DNA from: Actinoalloteichus fjordicus
GTDB lineage: Bacteria; Actinomycetota; Actinomycetes; Mycobacteriales; Pseudonocardiaceae
DNA: 64,000 nucleotides
Direction of reading: 5' to 3'
Assembly: GCF_001941625.1 (NCBI RefSeq)
Contig: NZ_CP016076.1
Coordinates: 6,680,001-6,744,000 of the forward strand
In this document: positions 8,061 through 16,799 of the stretch, one piece after another
Numbering within the stretch: position 1 is the first letter of the stretch
Layout of the letters: each line of letters opens with the position of its first letter
Made by a program: the position numbers and the translations under genes
The notes under the pieces: generated by a model
Databases searched by the model: none
The model's input: only the letters and a program-made list of their open reading frames with translations
What the model was told of the DNA's origin: nothing

Positions 8061-9884
8061 TCAACCCGCCTGGCGCGACCGTCTTCCCGCCGAGGCCACG
8101 ATGTCGGCGCTCGCCGGATCGGCCGCCAGCGCCTGTTCGAAGCCCTCCTTCGGCAGCACGGTGTTCCCGGCGAGGATCACCGTGTCCGGCGGGTCGTCCT
8201 GGCCTGCGGGCTGGTCGTCCCAGAAGTTCCCGATGAACACGACGTCACGCAACGGCGGCGCCACCTCCAGCACCACCGGCGTGTCTCCGCGATGGACGAC
8301 GTTGCCCGCGATGGTCACCCAGGCGGCGCCGTAGTCGGTGTAGAGGCCGAAGTTGTAGGAGGTGAGCGTGTCCCGGATGACATTGCCCCTGATCACCGCT
8401 CCGCTGGCGAAGGACGAGCCCTGCGGCGCCGAGACGTAGACGCCGCCGCCGTCGGCGAGCACCGTCATCGTGTGGTGGATCAGGTTCGCGATGATGTGTG
8501 CCCCTCGAGCCTGCTCGCCGCCGGTGACGACCACGCCCGCATGCGGCACGTGATGCACCTCGTTGTGCCGTACGACGACGTCCTGCGTCTCGGCCAGCAG
8601 GATCGCCGGGGCGCCTCGGTACTCGGCGCCGATGTCGTGCACCAGGTTGTCCTCGACGAGACAGTCCCTTGCCTCGCGCAGCGTGATGCCGCTGCCGGAG
8701 ACGTCGTCGACGGTGTTGCCACGCACGATCACCTCCGCGCAGCCAGGACCGATCCCGAGCGCCCCCGCACCGAGCGCGGTGAAACGGTTCGCCGCCAGCA
8801 CGACACGCGCGGCGTGGGAGAACGCCACGTTCGCGGGCAGCTGCTCCGAGTCGACCGGCACGGTCACGCTGCCCATGCCCGCAGGCAGCACGACCTCCAT
8901 GACCTCGCCGCCGACGTAGTGCGTGTCGCCGTGATAGTGCAGGTGACCACCCGTCGTGCGGATGCCCGACCAGGCACCGTGGGCGAAGGTCAGCCCGCGC
9001 AGCGTCAGGTCGGCCAGCGGCCGTTCCGCCGTCCCGGAGCCGCTGATCAGCGTCTCCAGCACCGGGGCGATGACGACGGCGGCGTCCGGGCGCTCGTCTG
9101 GCCGAGGAAGGTAGTGCAGGACATGGCTGCCGGGAACGGAGCGATCGAGGACGAAGGTGCCGGGCTCGGTGAGGAAGGTGCGGCTGTTCTCCATCTCAGA
9201 CGGTCCGGCGAGCGGCTCCCAGCTCGACTCGCCGTCACCGCCGTTCCACTCGCCGACGTAGAGCCGTCGCGCCCAATCCCAGGCGGGCTGTGCCATGACG
9301 ATTCTCGTCGAACGGGCGTCGCCGGTGATCTGGGCGACCGCGCAGCGCGCCTGTGCCCACGGATAGATGCCGGTGTAGACGAACTCGATGCCGTCCGCAT
9401 CGGCCCATTCCTGCGGGAGCGGACTGTCCGTGACGTATCCAAACTCTGTTTTCGTCACAGACGATCCCGGCAGCCCGGCCGTGGAGACGGCGCGGCCGAT
9501 CCGGCGGCCGTCGCAGTAGAGCTGCCGAGGCTCGAGGTCTCCAATGGGAGCGGACCACGTGCCGTCGTCGGACCGCTCCCAGCCGGTGATCACCCGGCCG
9601 CCGCTGAGGACGACCTCTTCCTGTTCGGCGGTTCCGTAGCCGTGCGGCTGGTAGACCACCCGGTGGCCCCCGGTGCCGGAATCTCCCTGTCCGGCCTGGA
9701 AATCGAGGGTGTCATCCAGCAGATAGGTACCAGCCCGGAACTGCACCACCAGGTCTGCCGCCATCGTGGCGGTCCGCTCGCGCACGAGGCGCTGCGCGGC
9801 GGCAGGCGTCGCCAACGGCCGCTCCGGGGTGCCCGGCGAGCTGTCGCTGCCCCAGGGCGCGACGATGATCGTGGTGTCTGCCAT
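8061..9884 (-). CDS. Right-handed parallel beta-helix protein (pectate-lyase-like fold)
   Basis: 607 residues. The start ATG (MADTTIIVAPWGSD) has GGAGGACC at a good distance; a longer frame upstream runs into the promoter. The N-terminus (IIVAPWGSDSSPGTPERPLATPAAAQRLV) is typical of beta-helix carbohydrate-active proteins. The second half has repeated coils such as VIVRGNTVDDVSGSGI, CLVEDNLVHDIG and VVVRHNEVHHVPHAGVVVTGG. No signal peptide is seen, so it may act in the cytoplasm on imported sugar, or be exported by an unrecognised route. It is divergent from a TetR regulator with a palindrome between them, so it is probably that regulator's target. Substrate unknown. Confidence 0.85.
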   Translation of the reverse strand: MADTTIIVAPWGSDSSPGTPERPLATPAAAQRLVRERTATMAADLVVQFRAGTYLLDDTLDFQAGQGDSGTGGHRVVYQPHGYGTAEQEEVVLSGGRVITGWERSDDGTWSAPIGDLEPRQLYCDGRRIGRAVSTAGLPGSSVTKTEFGYVTDSPLPQEWADADGIEFVYTGIYPWAQARCAVAQITGDARSTRIVMAQPAWDWARRLYVGEWNGGDGESSWEPLAGPSEMENSRTFLTEPGTFVLDRSVPGSHVLHYLPRPDERPDAAVVIAPVLETLISGSGTAERPLADLTLRGLTFAHGAWSGIRTTGGHLHYHGDTHYVGGEVMEVVLPAGMGSVTVPVDSEQLPANVAFSHAARVVLAANRFTALGAGALGIGPGCAEVIVRGNTVDDVSGSGITLREARDCLVEDNLVHDIGAEYRGAPAILLAETQDVVVRHNEVHHVPHAGVVVTGGEQARGAHIIANLIHHTMTVLADGGGVYVSAPQGSSFASGAVIRGNVIRDTLTSYNFGLYTDYGAAWVTIAGNVVHRGDTPVVLEVAPPLRDVVFIGNFWDDQPAGQDDPPDTVILAGNTVLPKEGFEQALAADPASADIVASAGRRSRQAG

Positions 9885-9903
9885 GTCTGCTGGTCCTCCA
9901 TAG

Positions 9904-9933
9904 TTATGGCATATACTTCTGATTACACCATAA
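9904..9933. promoter_or_regulatory. Palindromic operator/promoter between beta-helix gene and tetR
   Basis: TTATGG (9904-9909) and CCATAA (9928-9933) form perfect 6-bp arms 18 bases apart in an AT-rich patch of an otherwise GC-rich region. A TATACT (9912-9917), a good -10 for the + strand, lies inside. The position between divergent genes fits a TetR operator; binding is inferred. Confidence 0.55.
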
Positions 9934-9983
9934 ACATCCACGCGGCAGTGCAGTCAAGTCGCAGCGGGCACGACGGAGGCAGG

Positions 9984-10850
9984 ATGGGGACGGACGAGGA
10001 TCGACCACTCGACCCGGACCACACGGTCGAGCTGCTCTGGAACACCGGTGCGGACCAGGTCACGGACGTACGGCTGAGCCTGTCGCGGATCGTGACGACC
10101 GCCGTCGACCTCGCCGACGCCGACGGCCTGGCGGAGTTGTCGATGCGCCGGATCGCGGAGCGCCTCGGCTACACGACGATGGCGCTCTATCGGCATGTGC
10201 CGGGCAAAGCCGAGCTCATCGACCTGATGCGCGACGCCGTCTACGCGGAGATCGAGGCCTCGGCAGGGGCCTCGGACTGGCGGTCGGGCCTCGCGGCCTG
10301 GGCCCGCGACAACCGCGACCTGCACCGTCGACACCGCTGGTTGGTGGACAGCACGGGAAGTCGCCGGGTGCCCGGACCGAACATCATGAGCAACTTCGAG
10401 CGGGTGCTCGCCATCGCCGCGAGCAGCAGGCTGCCGCCCGCCGAGGTGCTGGCGGTGGTCGACCTGATCGGCGGTTTCGTGGACAGTGCCGCGCGGAGCG
10501 AGCAGGAGGTCGAGAAGACGGAGCAGCGGACCGGACAGACCCATCAGCAGTGGTGGGAGGACCGGGACTCGCTGTACGAGCGCGTGGGCGACTACCCGAC
10601 GCTGCGCAGGCTCTGGGAGTCGGGCGGCTACGACCAGCCGGTGGACGCCTTCGAGTTCGGTCTCGAACGCACACTCGACGGAATCGAACTCCTCGTCCGG
10701 CGCCGTGACGAAAATCGTGATGGAAAGAAGCCGGTGCGCTGCGAGGTCTGTGGAGCGGTCATGCCGGAGCCGCGCCGGGGCAGGCCGAGGTCCTACTGTT
10801 CCCGTAGCTGCCAACAGCGGGCCTATCGCCGCAGGCAGTCATCGGAGTGA
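9984..10850 (+). CDS. TetR/AcrR regulator with C-terminal Cys-rich zinc-finger-like tail
   Basis: 288 residues. ATG start behind GGAGG. Residues about 30-80 form the TetR helix-turn-helix (LSMRRIAERLGYTTMALYRHVPGK). The middle is a TetR_C-like ligand domain (DWRSGLAAWARDNRDLHRRHRW; LIGGFVDSAAR). The last 35 residues carry four cysteines in the order CEVCG and YCSRSCQQRAYRRRQ, which looks like a small zinc site followed by a basic helix. Such tails occur on some actinobacterial TetR proteins. It probably represses itself and the divergent beta-helix gene through the palindrome at 9904-9933. The ligand is unknown. Confidence 0.88.
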   Translation: MGTDEDRPLDPDHTVELLWNTGADQVTDVRLSLSRIVTTAVDLADADGLAELSMRRIAERLGYTTMALYRHVPGKAELIDLMRDAVYAEIEASAGASDWRSGLAAWARDNRDLHRRHRWLVDSTGSRRVPGPNIMSNFERVLAIAASSRLPPAEVLAVVDLIGGFVDSAARSEQEVEKTEQRTGQTHQQWWEDRDSLYERVGDYPTLRRLWESGGYDQPVDAFEFGLERTLDGIELLVRRRDENRDGKKPVRCEVCGAVMPEPRRGRPRSYCSRSCQQRAYRRRQSSE

Positions 10851-10890
10851 GGTCTCGGCCCGGCCCCGGGTGTTCGTCAGCGGCCGGTGC

Positions 10891-11277
10891 TCAGGGCTCC
10901 AGCTCCCGAGCGACGGCGCGGACCAGTTCGGCGATCCGCTTGGTGTTCTTGCGGTCGGGGTACCGGCCGCGCCGCAGCTCCGGCTGAACGCTCGCCTCCA
11001 ACACCGTGATCATGTCCTCGATCAGCCCGTGCAGCTCCTCAGCGGGCCTGCGCCTCGCCTCGGCGACCGAGGGCGGTGCGTCCAGGATCTTCACGGACAG
11101 AGCCTGTGGACCACGGCGCCCCTCGGCCATGCCGAACTCGACTCGTTGGCCTGCCTTCAGGCCCTCGACCCCCGGCGGTAGCGCGGAGGCACGGACGTAG
11201 ACGTCCTCGCCTCCGTCCTGGGTCACGAAGCCGAATCCCTTCTCCGCGTCGTACCACTTGACCCTGCCGCTCGGCAC
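10891..11277 (-). CDS. Cold-shock domain protein with C-terminal extension
   Basis: 128 residues. The cold-shock domain fills residues 1-65: [20 protein letters not shown] contains RNP1 (KGFGFV) and DVYVRASAL replaces the usual RNP2 (VFVHxS). A helical C-terminal extension of about 60 residues follows ([20 protein letters not shown]); classic CspA proteins are only about 67 residues. This longer form is common in actinomycetes. The GTG at 11277 is preferred because MPSGRVKWY matches the family start and GTGAGG lies just upstream; another GTG at 11286 is possible. Likely RNA or single-stranded DNA binding. Confidence 0.88.
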   Translation of the reverse strand: MPSGRVKWYDAEKGFGFVTQDGGEDVYVRASALPPGVEGLKAGQRVEFGMAEGRRGPQALSVKILDAPPSVAEARRRPAEELHGLIEDMITVLEASVQPELRRGRYPDRKNTKRIAELVRAVARELEP

Positions 11278-11416
11278 TGTCCTCACCGTTCCTACTCGTC
11301 GTCGGGTCGCACCAGGCCAGTGGCAGGCACGACGAATCCCAGGGTAGAGGTTCCCTCAATCGAGGCGGCGCTCGCCGAGGGGATCGATCGACGTACGGCC
11401 GGGCTACGCTGGTCCG

Positions 11417-11623
11417 GTGAGCACGCAGGCGAGCAGAAGTCCCCTCTTCCCGTTGTCCCTGACGACCTTCGGCATCGGACTTCTCGCGGTCTTCGCGACG
11501 TTCGTGCTCTTCGCCCTCGGCTACTCGGATCAGCCGGTCTGGCTGAATGTGGCCTGCCTGCTGGCTCCGTTGGGAATGTTCTTCGGCGTGATCGCGATGC
11601 TTCGGCAGTCACGCCGCCGCTGA
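11417..11623 (+). CDS. Small membrane protein, two helices
   Basis: 68 residues with a GTG start. Two hydrophobic segments (LTTFGIGLLAVFATFVLFALG and VWLNVACLLAPLGMFFGVIAML) are separated by a short YSDQP turn, and the protein ends in RQSRRR. It is divergent from the cold-shock gene. Composition and codon use fit a real gene and similar small proteins sit here in relatives, but no function is known. Confidence 0.7.
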   Translation: MSTQASRSPLFPLSLTTFGIGLLAVFATFVLFALGYSDQPVWLNVACLLAPLGMFFGVIAMLRQSRRR

Positions 11624-11824
11624 GCAGTCGCGCGACGAGTCCCAGGCCCCGTGACGTCGCCGGGCGGCCCGCAGGCCGGCGCAGGACTCGCTCGGCGCCC
11701 GCCGACCGAGTCGGCCTGGCCTCGCAACGATCCGGCGTGACGATCACCGGTCCTCGGCGCCGTCGGGACGACCCCGCGCAGGCCCGGGTGCGGTGCAGCT
11801 CTCCGTGCCGACGACGCCGGAGGC

Positions 11825-12454
11825 TCAGCGAGCCGGGGCCGCGGGCGGGCTGGTCATCTCGCGGAGCAGGGCGGGCAGGCCGCTGAGGTCCGGCAGCACG
11901 ACGTCCGCGCCCGCCGCCGCCAGCTCCGCCGCCGAACACGGCCCGCTCGCCACGGCGACCGCCCGTGCGCCTGCGGCTCTGGCCCCCAGCACGTCGGCGA
12001 CGTGGTCTCCCACGTAGAGCCCGACGCCGTGTTCGGTCAGGACGGCGGCCTTGCCGACCCCGAACACTCCGCCCGCCAGGTGATCCACCTCCCAGCCGAA
12101 GGCCGCGAGGTGCAGCGCCGCGCTCGGCCGATGTTTGCCCGTGACCACGACGACCCGGCCGCCCAGCTCGCGGACCGCCGCCAACGACTCGGCCGCGCCC
12201 GGCATCGCCACCGTCTCCGGGACGACGTGTTCGAGATAGTCGGCCCGGTACCGGTCGACCACCGTCCGCACCTGTTGCGCCGAAAGGCCGTGCGCATGCA
12301 GCGCGTCTTCCAATGGCGGGCCCAGATTCTCAGCGAGACGCGCGCCGTCCACGTGGATGCCCGTCGCCTGCGAGAGAAACCGCATGATCCGGCGAATTCC
12401 CAGTCGCGGATCGATCAGCGTCATGTCGAGATCGAAGCCGATGACCGGACCCAT
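11825..12454 (-). CDS. HAD-family hydrolase (phosphoglycolate-phosphatase-like)
   Basis: 209 residues. HAD motif I is near the N-terminus (VIGFDLDMTLID, nucleophile Asp), motif II/III in VVVVTGKHRPSAALHLAAFG, and motif IV in GVGLYVGDHVADVLGARAAGA. The cap region (residues 20-80) is helical, as in PGP/Gph-type phosphatases. The substrate cannot be told from sequence. The ATG at 12454 is chosen with GGGGGA upstream; a GTG three bases earlier is possible. It is divergent from a TetR gene, with an inverted repeat between them. Confidence 0.85.
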   Translation of the reverse strand: MGPVIGFDLDMTLIDPRLGIRRIMRFLSQATGIHVDGARLAENLGPPLEDALHAHGLSAQQVRTVVDRYRADYLEHVVPETVAMPGAAESLAAVRELGGRVVVVTGKHRPSAALHLAAFGWEVDHLAGGVFGVGKAAVLTEHGVGLYVGDHVADVLGARAAGARAVAVASGPCSAAELAAAGADVVLPDLSGLPALLREMTSPPAAPAR

Positions 12455-12475
12455 CACGATCCCCCACTTTCTTGA

Positions 12476-12490
12476 CTACTCAACGAGTAG
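12476..12490. promoter_or_regulatory. Inverted repeat between HAD and tetR genes, candidate operator
   Basis: CTACTC AAC GAGTAG is a perfect 15-bp inverted repeat with a 3-base centre. It lies in the 80-bp gap between divergent genes, just upstream of the tetR -35 box, where a TetR-type autorepressor could bind. Inference from position. Confidence 0.5.
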
Positions 12491-12500
12491 CGTAGCCCAA

Positions 12501-12530
12501 TTGACATCCAGTCACGGTGCGTCAGAATAT
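12501..12530 (+). promoter_or_regulatory. Sigma-70-type promoter of tetR
   Basis: TTGACA (12501-12506) and GAATAT (12525-12530) are 18 bases apart, a near-consensus promoter. The -10 box ends only 4 bases before the annotated GTG, so the first transcribed base would lie inside the gene. Either translation starts further downstream (GTG 12559, GTG 12565 or ATG 12571) or another promoter is used. Confidence 0.6.
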
Positions 12531-12534
12531 CTAG

Positions 12535-13164
12535 GTGACCCCAGCCCCTCGGCTCACCGTGCGGGTGAAGATGTCGTTACGCGACAACCTCCTGTGCGGG
12601 GCCGCCGACCTGCTCGCCGAACGCGGCTTCGCGAGACTGCGAATGAGTGAGGTCGCAGCGATGGCGGGTGTGAGCAGACAGACCGTCTACAACGAATTCG
12701 GCGGCAAGGAAACTCTTGCCCACACCGTGGTCTTGAACCAGGCGCGGATCTGTCTGGAGCGGGTAGGACAGGCAATCAGGGGCGCTGATGATCCGGTTGC
12801 CGGAATTCGCGCGGCCGTCCGGCGGATACTGGAGATCTCGGCGAACGATCCGCTGCTCACCTCATTGCTCACCGGAATCGACCGAGAGGCGCTGCTGCCC
12901 TTCCTCCCGGTGCCCGATCTGCCGACGCTGCGCGCGTTGACGGAGCTGATCAGCCGCCAGCTGCACTCCCAGCTTCCGCAGCTACCGCCCGCCTCGACGA
13001 CCTTCTACGCCGACACCGTCGTCCGGCTGACCATCAGCCACCTGCTCATCCCCACCGCGACCACCGCCGAGGCCGCCGACGCGGTGACCGCGATCGCCGC
13101 CGCCGTCCTCAGCCCGCATCTCCCGATCGGCCAGCTGAAGCCTCGCCCCCTACGGCCTCGATGA
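12535..13164 (+). CDS. TetR family transcriptional regulator
   Basis: 209 residues from GTG 12535. The helix-turn-helix is MSEVAAMAGVSRQTVYNEFGGKETL at residues 39-63. The C-terminal ligand domain (DDPVAGIRAAVRRILEISANDPLLTSLL; TVVRLTISHLLIP) is like those of actinobacterial regulators of alkane or lipid metabolism. The true start may be the ATG at 12571, since the promoter's -10 abuts the annotated GTG. The divergent HAD gene and the palindrome between them suggest local control. Ligand and targets unknown. Confidence 0.87.
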   Translation: MTPAPRLTVRVKMSLRDNLLCGAADLLAERGFARLRMSEVAAMAGVSRQTVYNEFGGKETLAHTVVLNQARICLERVGQAIRGADDPVAGIRAAVRRILEISANDPLLTSLLTGIDREALLPFLPVPDLPTLRALTELISRQLHSQLPQLPPASTTFYADTVVRLTISHLLIPTATTAEAADAVTAIAAAVLSPHLPIGQLKPRPLRPR

Positions 13165-13232
13165 CCTGCGGCGGCCGCCCCGAGACGGCCACCGGGCGAC
13201 GCCTGGCTGAGTGAGGGCTCTACATTCTCCGC

Positions 13233-14018
13233 ATGGCGGTGGACGTGTACGTCGTGGACGCTTTCAGCGATCGACCCTTCGGGGGGAACCCCGCGGGCGT
13301 CGTACTGCTGCCGAGTTTCCGGGACCCGGAGTGGATGCAGGCCGTCGCCGCCGAACTGAGGCATTCCGAGACCGCCTTCGTCGAGGTCGACGGCCCCGCC
13401 GACGCGCCGAAGCCCCTGCGCTGGTTCACCCCCACCGTCGAGGTCGACCTCTGCGGTCACGCCACGCTGGCCACCGCGCACGTCCTCGGCGGCGATCAGG
13501 TCTTCGCGACCCGCAGCGGCGAACTGTCCTGTGTCGCCACCGAGGACGGCCGGATCGACATGGACTTCCCCGCCGATCCGACGACGGTGATCGCCGAGCC
13601 GCCCTCGGAGCTGTCCGCCGCGCTGGGCGGGGCGAGGGTGACCGCTGTCGCCTCGGGCGCATCGGATCTGCTGGTCGAGGTCGACTCCCCGGCAGCCGTC
13701 GCGGCCGTCCGCCCCGACCTCGCCGCCCTGGGCGCGCTGCCGCATCGCGGCGTGATCGTGACGGCGGCAGGAGGACGCGACGGCGTCGACTTCGTCAGTC
13801 GATGCTTCTTCCCGCGCGTCGGCGTTGAGGAGGACCCGGTGACGGGCTCGGCGCATCGGACCCTGGCGGCCTGGTGGTCCGAGCGGCTCGCGCTGACGGA
13901 ACTGGTCGCCGAGCAGCTCTCCGCGCGGGGCGGAACGGTCCGGGTCGCCGTGCGCGGCGACCGGGTCGGCATCTCGGGCCGCGCCACGACGGTGCTGCGG
14001 GGCAGTCTCTACAGCTGA
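13233..14018 (+). CDS. PhzF family isomerase-like protein
   Basis: 261 residues. It has the PhzF diaminopimelate-epimerase-like fold: VDAFSDRPFGGNPAGVV at the start, HSETAFV with the conserved catalytic-type Glu (about residue 47), LCGHATLATAHVL, and VEEDPVTGSAHRTLAAWW near the end. PhzF itself isomerises trans-2,3-dihydro-3-hydroxyanthranilate in phenazine synthesis, but most chromosomal homologues are housekeeping enzymes of unknown substrate. No other phenazine genes are nearby, so a phenazine role is not supported. The gene stands alone and converges on the HAD-IIA gene. Confidence 0.88.
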   Translation: MAVDVYVVDAFSDRPFGGNPAGVVLLPSFRDPEWMQAVAAELRHSETAFVEVDGPADAPKPLRWFTPTVEVDLCGHATLATAHVLGGDQVFATRSGELSCVATEDGRIDMDFPADPTTVIAEPPSELSAALGGARVTAVASGASDLLVEVDSPAAVAAVRPDLAALGALPHRGVIVTAAGGRDGVDFVSRCFFPRVGVEEDPVTGSAHRTLAAWWSERLALTELVAEQLSARGGTVRVAVRGDRVGISGRATTVLRGSLYS

Positions 14019-14061
14019 GCGGCCGGGCACTGCCCGCCGGAACCCGCCCGCCGGAGGCGTC

Positions 14062-14088
14062 GCGGTCCGTCCGGCCAAGACCGACCGC
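14062..14088. terminator. Hairpin between convergent phzF-like and HAD genes
   Basis: GCGGTCCGTC (14062-14071) pairs with GACCGACCGC (14079-14088) with one mismatch in ten around a 7-base loop. It could serve as a shared terminator. Confidence 0.5.
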
Positions 14089-14101
14089 CCGACCAGCAGG
14101 C

Positions 14102-15013
14102 TCAGTCGGCGGGGCCGTCCCCGCCGCCCAGACCGCGATCCGCGCTGAGGATCGTCCTGGCAGGCGAGTCCTCGGGGAACGGCAGATGCGCCGCACCGAC
14201 CAGTTCCGAGATCGACTCGATCACCCGCGTGGGCCGGAACGGGAAGCTGTCGGCGGTCGCGGGCCCGGAGATCCCGGTCATGACCAGGATGGTCTGCATC
14301 CCGGCCTCCATGCCCGCGCGGATGTCGGTGTCCATCCGATCGCCCACCATCAACGTGTTCTCCGAATGGGCGCCCAGCGCCCGCAGCGCCGACCGCATCA
14401 TCAGCGGGTTGGGCTTCCCGACGTAATACGGTGCCCGGCCGGTCGCCCGCTCGATGAGCGCGGCCACCGCTCCGGTGGCGGGAAGCTTCCCTTCACGGCT
14501 GGGTCCGGTCTCGTCGGGATTGGTCGCGATGAAGCGGGCGCCCGCCTCGAGCAGGCGAACGGCCTTGGTGATGGCGGTGAAGCTGTAGGTACGGGTCTCC
14601 CCGAGCACCACGTAGTCGGGGTCGCGATCCGTCAGCACGTAACCGACCTCGTGCAGCGCGGTGGTCAGGCCCGCCTCGCCGATCACGTAGGCCGAACCGC
14701 CGGGGCGTTGCGAGTCGAGGAAGCGAGCGGTGGCCAGTGCCGAGGTCCAGATCGACTTCTCCGGCACTTCGAGGCCGTTGGCCGACAACCGCGCCCGCAG
14801 GTCGCGCGGAGTGTAGATCGAGTTGTTGGTCAGCACCATGAAGTCGATCTCACGCTCGGCGAGCTCCGCGAGGAGTTGATCGGCCCCGGGGATGGGGTGC
14901 TCCTCGTGCACGAGGACCCCGTCCATGTCCAACAGGTAGTTCCAGCGTTCCTGACGAGTCTCCGCTGATCCGATCACCACTTCATGCTGCCCGCCCGACG
15001 GCGGAAGCGCCAT
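14102..15013 (-). CDS. HAD-IIA (NagD-like) sugar-phosphate/nucleotide phosphatase
   Basis: 303 residues. HAD motifs: YLLDMDGVLV (motif I), MVLTNNSIYTPRDL (motif II, NagD-type), GKPNPLMMRSAL (motif III Lys), and TLMVGDRMDTDIRAGMEAGM (motif IV). The C2B cap between motifs II and III is typical of the NagD/PNP-phosphatase class. It lies 18 bases after the HTH-TOBE gene on the same strand, so the two are probably co-transcribed. Substrate unknown. Confidence 0.88.
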   Translation of the reverse strand: MALPPSGGQHEVVIGSAETRQERWNYLLDMDGVLVHEEHPIPGADQLLAELAEREIDFMVLTNNSIYTPRDLRARLSANGLEVPEKSIWTSALATARFLDSQRPGGSAYVIGEAGLTTALHEVGYVLTDRDPDYVVLGETRTYSFTAITKAVRLLEAGARFIATNPDETGPSREGKLPATGAVAALIERATGRAPYYVGKPNPLMMRSALRALGAHSENTLMVGDRMDTDIRAGMEAGMQTILVMTGISGPATADSFPFRPTRVIESISELVGAAHLPFPEDSPARTILSADRGLGGGDGPAD

Positions 15014-15031
15014 CGGTGTCGGCCTGGTTCC

Positions 15032-15436
15032 CTAGCCGTTCTGGCGGGGGGTCTCCACGACGACATGGGTCGACTTGACCACGGCGACCGCCAGCACACC
15101 CGGCTCGAGGCCGAGCTCGGCCACCGCGTCGGCCGTCATCAGGGACACCACCCGGTGGGGCCCGCAGACCATCTCGACCTTCGCCGCCACCCGGTCGACC
15201 ACCACCTCGGTGACCAGGCCGACGAAGCGGTTGCGGGCGGAGCGGCCGACAGCGGAGGGATCGGGTGTCTCGCGAGCCTGGCCCGCGGCGAACGCGGCAA
15301 GCACCGCTCCCTCGATCACCATCCGACCCGACTCGTCGCGACCGGCGGACAGCTGACCGAGCTCGATCCAGCGGCGCACCGTGTCGTCGCTCACCCCCAA
15401 CAGGGAGGCGGACTCGGTGATGCGGTATCGGGGCAC
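15032..15436 (-). CDS. HTH plus TOBE domain protein, molybdate-type regulator or binding protein
   Basis: 134 residues, GTG start. Residues 1-50 form an excisionase/MerR-like helix-turn-helix (YRITESASLLGVSDDTVRRWIELGQL). Residues 68-130 form one TOBE domain (ARNRFVGLVTEVVVDRVAAKVEMVCGPHRVVSLMT), a fold that binds molybdate or tungstate. The combination suggests an oxyanion-responsive DNA-binding protein, unlike ModE in architecture but similar in logic. It is divergent from moaA with about 150 bases between, so control of Mo-cofactor synthesis is a reasonable inference. Confidence 0.87.
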   Translation of the reverse strand: MPRYRITESASLLGVSDDTVRRWIELGQLSAGRDESGRMVIEGAVLAAFAAGQARETPDPSAVGRSARNRFVGLVTEVVVDRVAAKVEMVCGPHRVVSLMTADAVAELGLEPGVLAVAVVKSTHVVVETPRQNG

Positions 15437-15584
15437 GAGATCGGACCTTACGTCACGACAGGCCGCGGGAGGCGGGTCTGGAGCCGCCGAGAGATGATCT
15501 TCACCACGGTCCCGGCCGCCGCCGAGGCCCGCATAGGCGTCGACGCCTGCGGAATCGACGCCGACGAGTGGTTAGTCTCGAGTC

Positions 15585-16655
15585 GTGAGTGCGGTGGAGC
15601 TGGGCATCCCGGTCGTTCCCGGCGCGACGGGCGGCACGGCGGGCGGCGAGCCGCGTCCGGCGGCCGACGGCCTGATCGACCGATACGGACGCACGGCCAC
15701 CGATCTGCGAGTGTCCTTGATCGACCGCTGCAATCTTCGCTGTTCATACTGCATGCCCGCCGAAGGTCTCGACTGGCTGGCCAAGAGCAGCCTGCTCGAC
15801 ACCGAGGAGCTTCGCCGACTCCTGCGGATCGCCGTCGAACGGCTCGGCGTCCGCGACGTGCGCTTCACCGGCGGGGAACCCCTGCTGCGCAAGGACCTGA
15901 CGGCGATCGTGGCCAATACCGCCCGACTGCGCCCGCGACCGAGAATCTCCCTGACGACCAACGGCATCGGGCTGAGGGCTCGGGCCGTGGAACTGGCCGA
16001 GGCAGGCCTCGACCGCATCAACGTCTCGCTCGACACCCTGCGCCCGGACCTCTTCCACACCATCACCCGCAGGCGACGGCTCGACGACGTGCTGGCGGGG
16101 CTGGCGGCGGCCAGTGCCGCGGGGCTGGACCCGGTGAAGATCAACGCGGTGCTGCTGCGCGGGGTCAACGACGACGAGGCACCCGACCTGCTGCGCTTCG
16201 CCCTGGACGGCGGATATCACCTCCGGTTCATCGAGCAGATGCCGTTGGACGCCCAACACGGCTGGCAGCGCTCCGAGATGATCACCGCCGAGGAGATCCT
16301 CCGGCTGCTACAGGAGCGTTTCACCCTGACCCCGCATCAGGCCGAGCGCGGCTCGGCGCCCGCCGAACGCTGGTCCGTCGACGGCGGGCCCGGCACGGTC
16401 GGCGTCATCGGCTCGGTGACCCGGCCGTTCTGCGCGGCCTGTGACCGCACCAGGCTCACGGCCGACGGACAACTTCGAAGCTGCCTGTTCTCCCAGACCG
16501 AGACCGACCTGCGCGGCCCCCTGCGGTCGGGGGCGGACGACGAGGAACTCGCCACGATCTGGCGGGCGGCGATGTGGGGGAAACCCGCCGGGCACGGCAT
16601 CGACGACGAGAGCTTCACGCAGCCCCGGCGGCCGATGAGCGCCATCGGCGGCTGA
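15585..16655 (+). CDS. moaA: GTP 3',8-cyclase MoaA
   Basis: 356 residues. A radical-SAM enzyme that, with MoaC, converts GTP to cyclic pyranopterin phosphate, the first step of Mo-cofactor synthesis. The SAM cluster motif is CNLRCSYC (Cys49, 53 and 56). GGEP follows in VRFTGGEPLLRKDL. The C-terminal cluster motif is FCAACDRTRLTADGQLRSCLF, and the chain ends in GG, needed for activity in known MoaA. GTG start with a TTAGTCT-like -10 close by, so the mRNA may be leaderless. moaD follows, and moaC and a MoaB-MoaE fusion lie 3 kb on. Confidence 0.96.
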   Translation: MSAVELGIPVVPGATGGTAGGEPRPAADGLIDRYGRTATDLRVSLIDRCNLRCSYCMPAEGLDWLAKSSLLDTEELRRLLRIAVERLGVRDVRFTGGEPLLRKDLTAIVANTARLRPRPRISLTTNGIGLRARAVELAEAGLDRINVSLDTLRPDLFHTITRRRRLDDVLAGLAAASAAGLDPVKINAVLLRGVNDDEAPDLLRFALDGGYHLRFIEQMPLDAQHGWQRSEMITAEEILRLLQERFTLTPHQAERGSAPAERWSVDGGPGTVGVIGSVTRPFCAACDRTRLTADGQLRSCLFSQTETDLRGPLRSGADDEELATIWRAAMWGKPAGHGIDDESFTQPRRPMSAIGG

Positions 16656-16799
16656 GCTGACCGGAATCGGCCGCGAGCGTCGGCGTCGCAGGCGAAGAGG
16701 CGCCGACGACCGGATGCTCTCGGCGCTTCGTGGTCAGGATGCGGAGACAAGCCGGTCGGCGAGTACGGACGCCGGTCGCCGAACGGAGGAGGGACATCG

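Noticed and set aside
7599-9980. Upstream part of the frame containing the TetR gene
   Set aside because: It is antisense to the beta-helix gene; the real start is the ATG at 9984 with GGAGG.
13233-14018. Phenazine biosynthesis role for the PhzF-like protein
   Set aside because: No other phenazine genes nearby; PhzF homologues are common housekeeping proteins.
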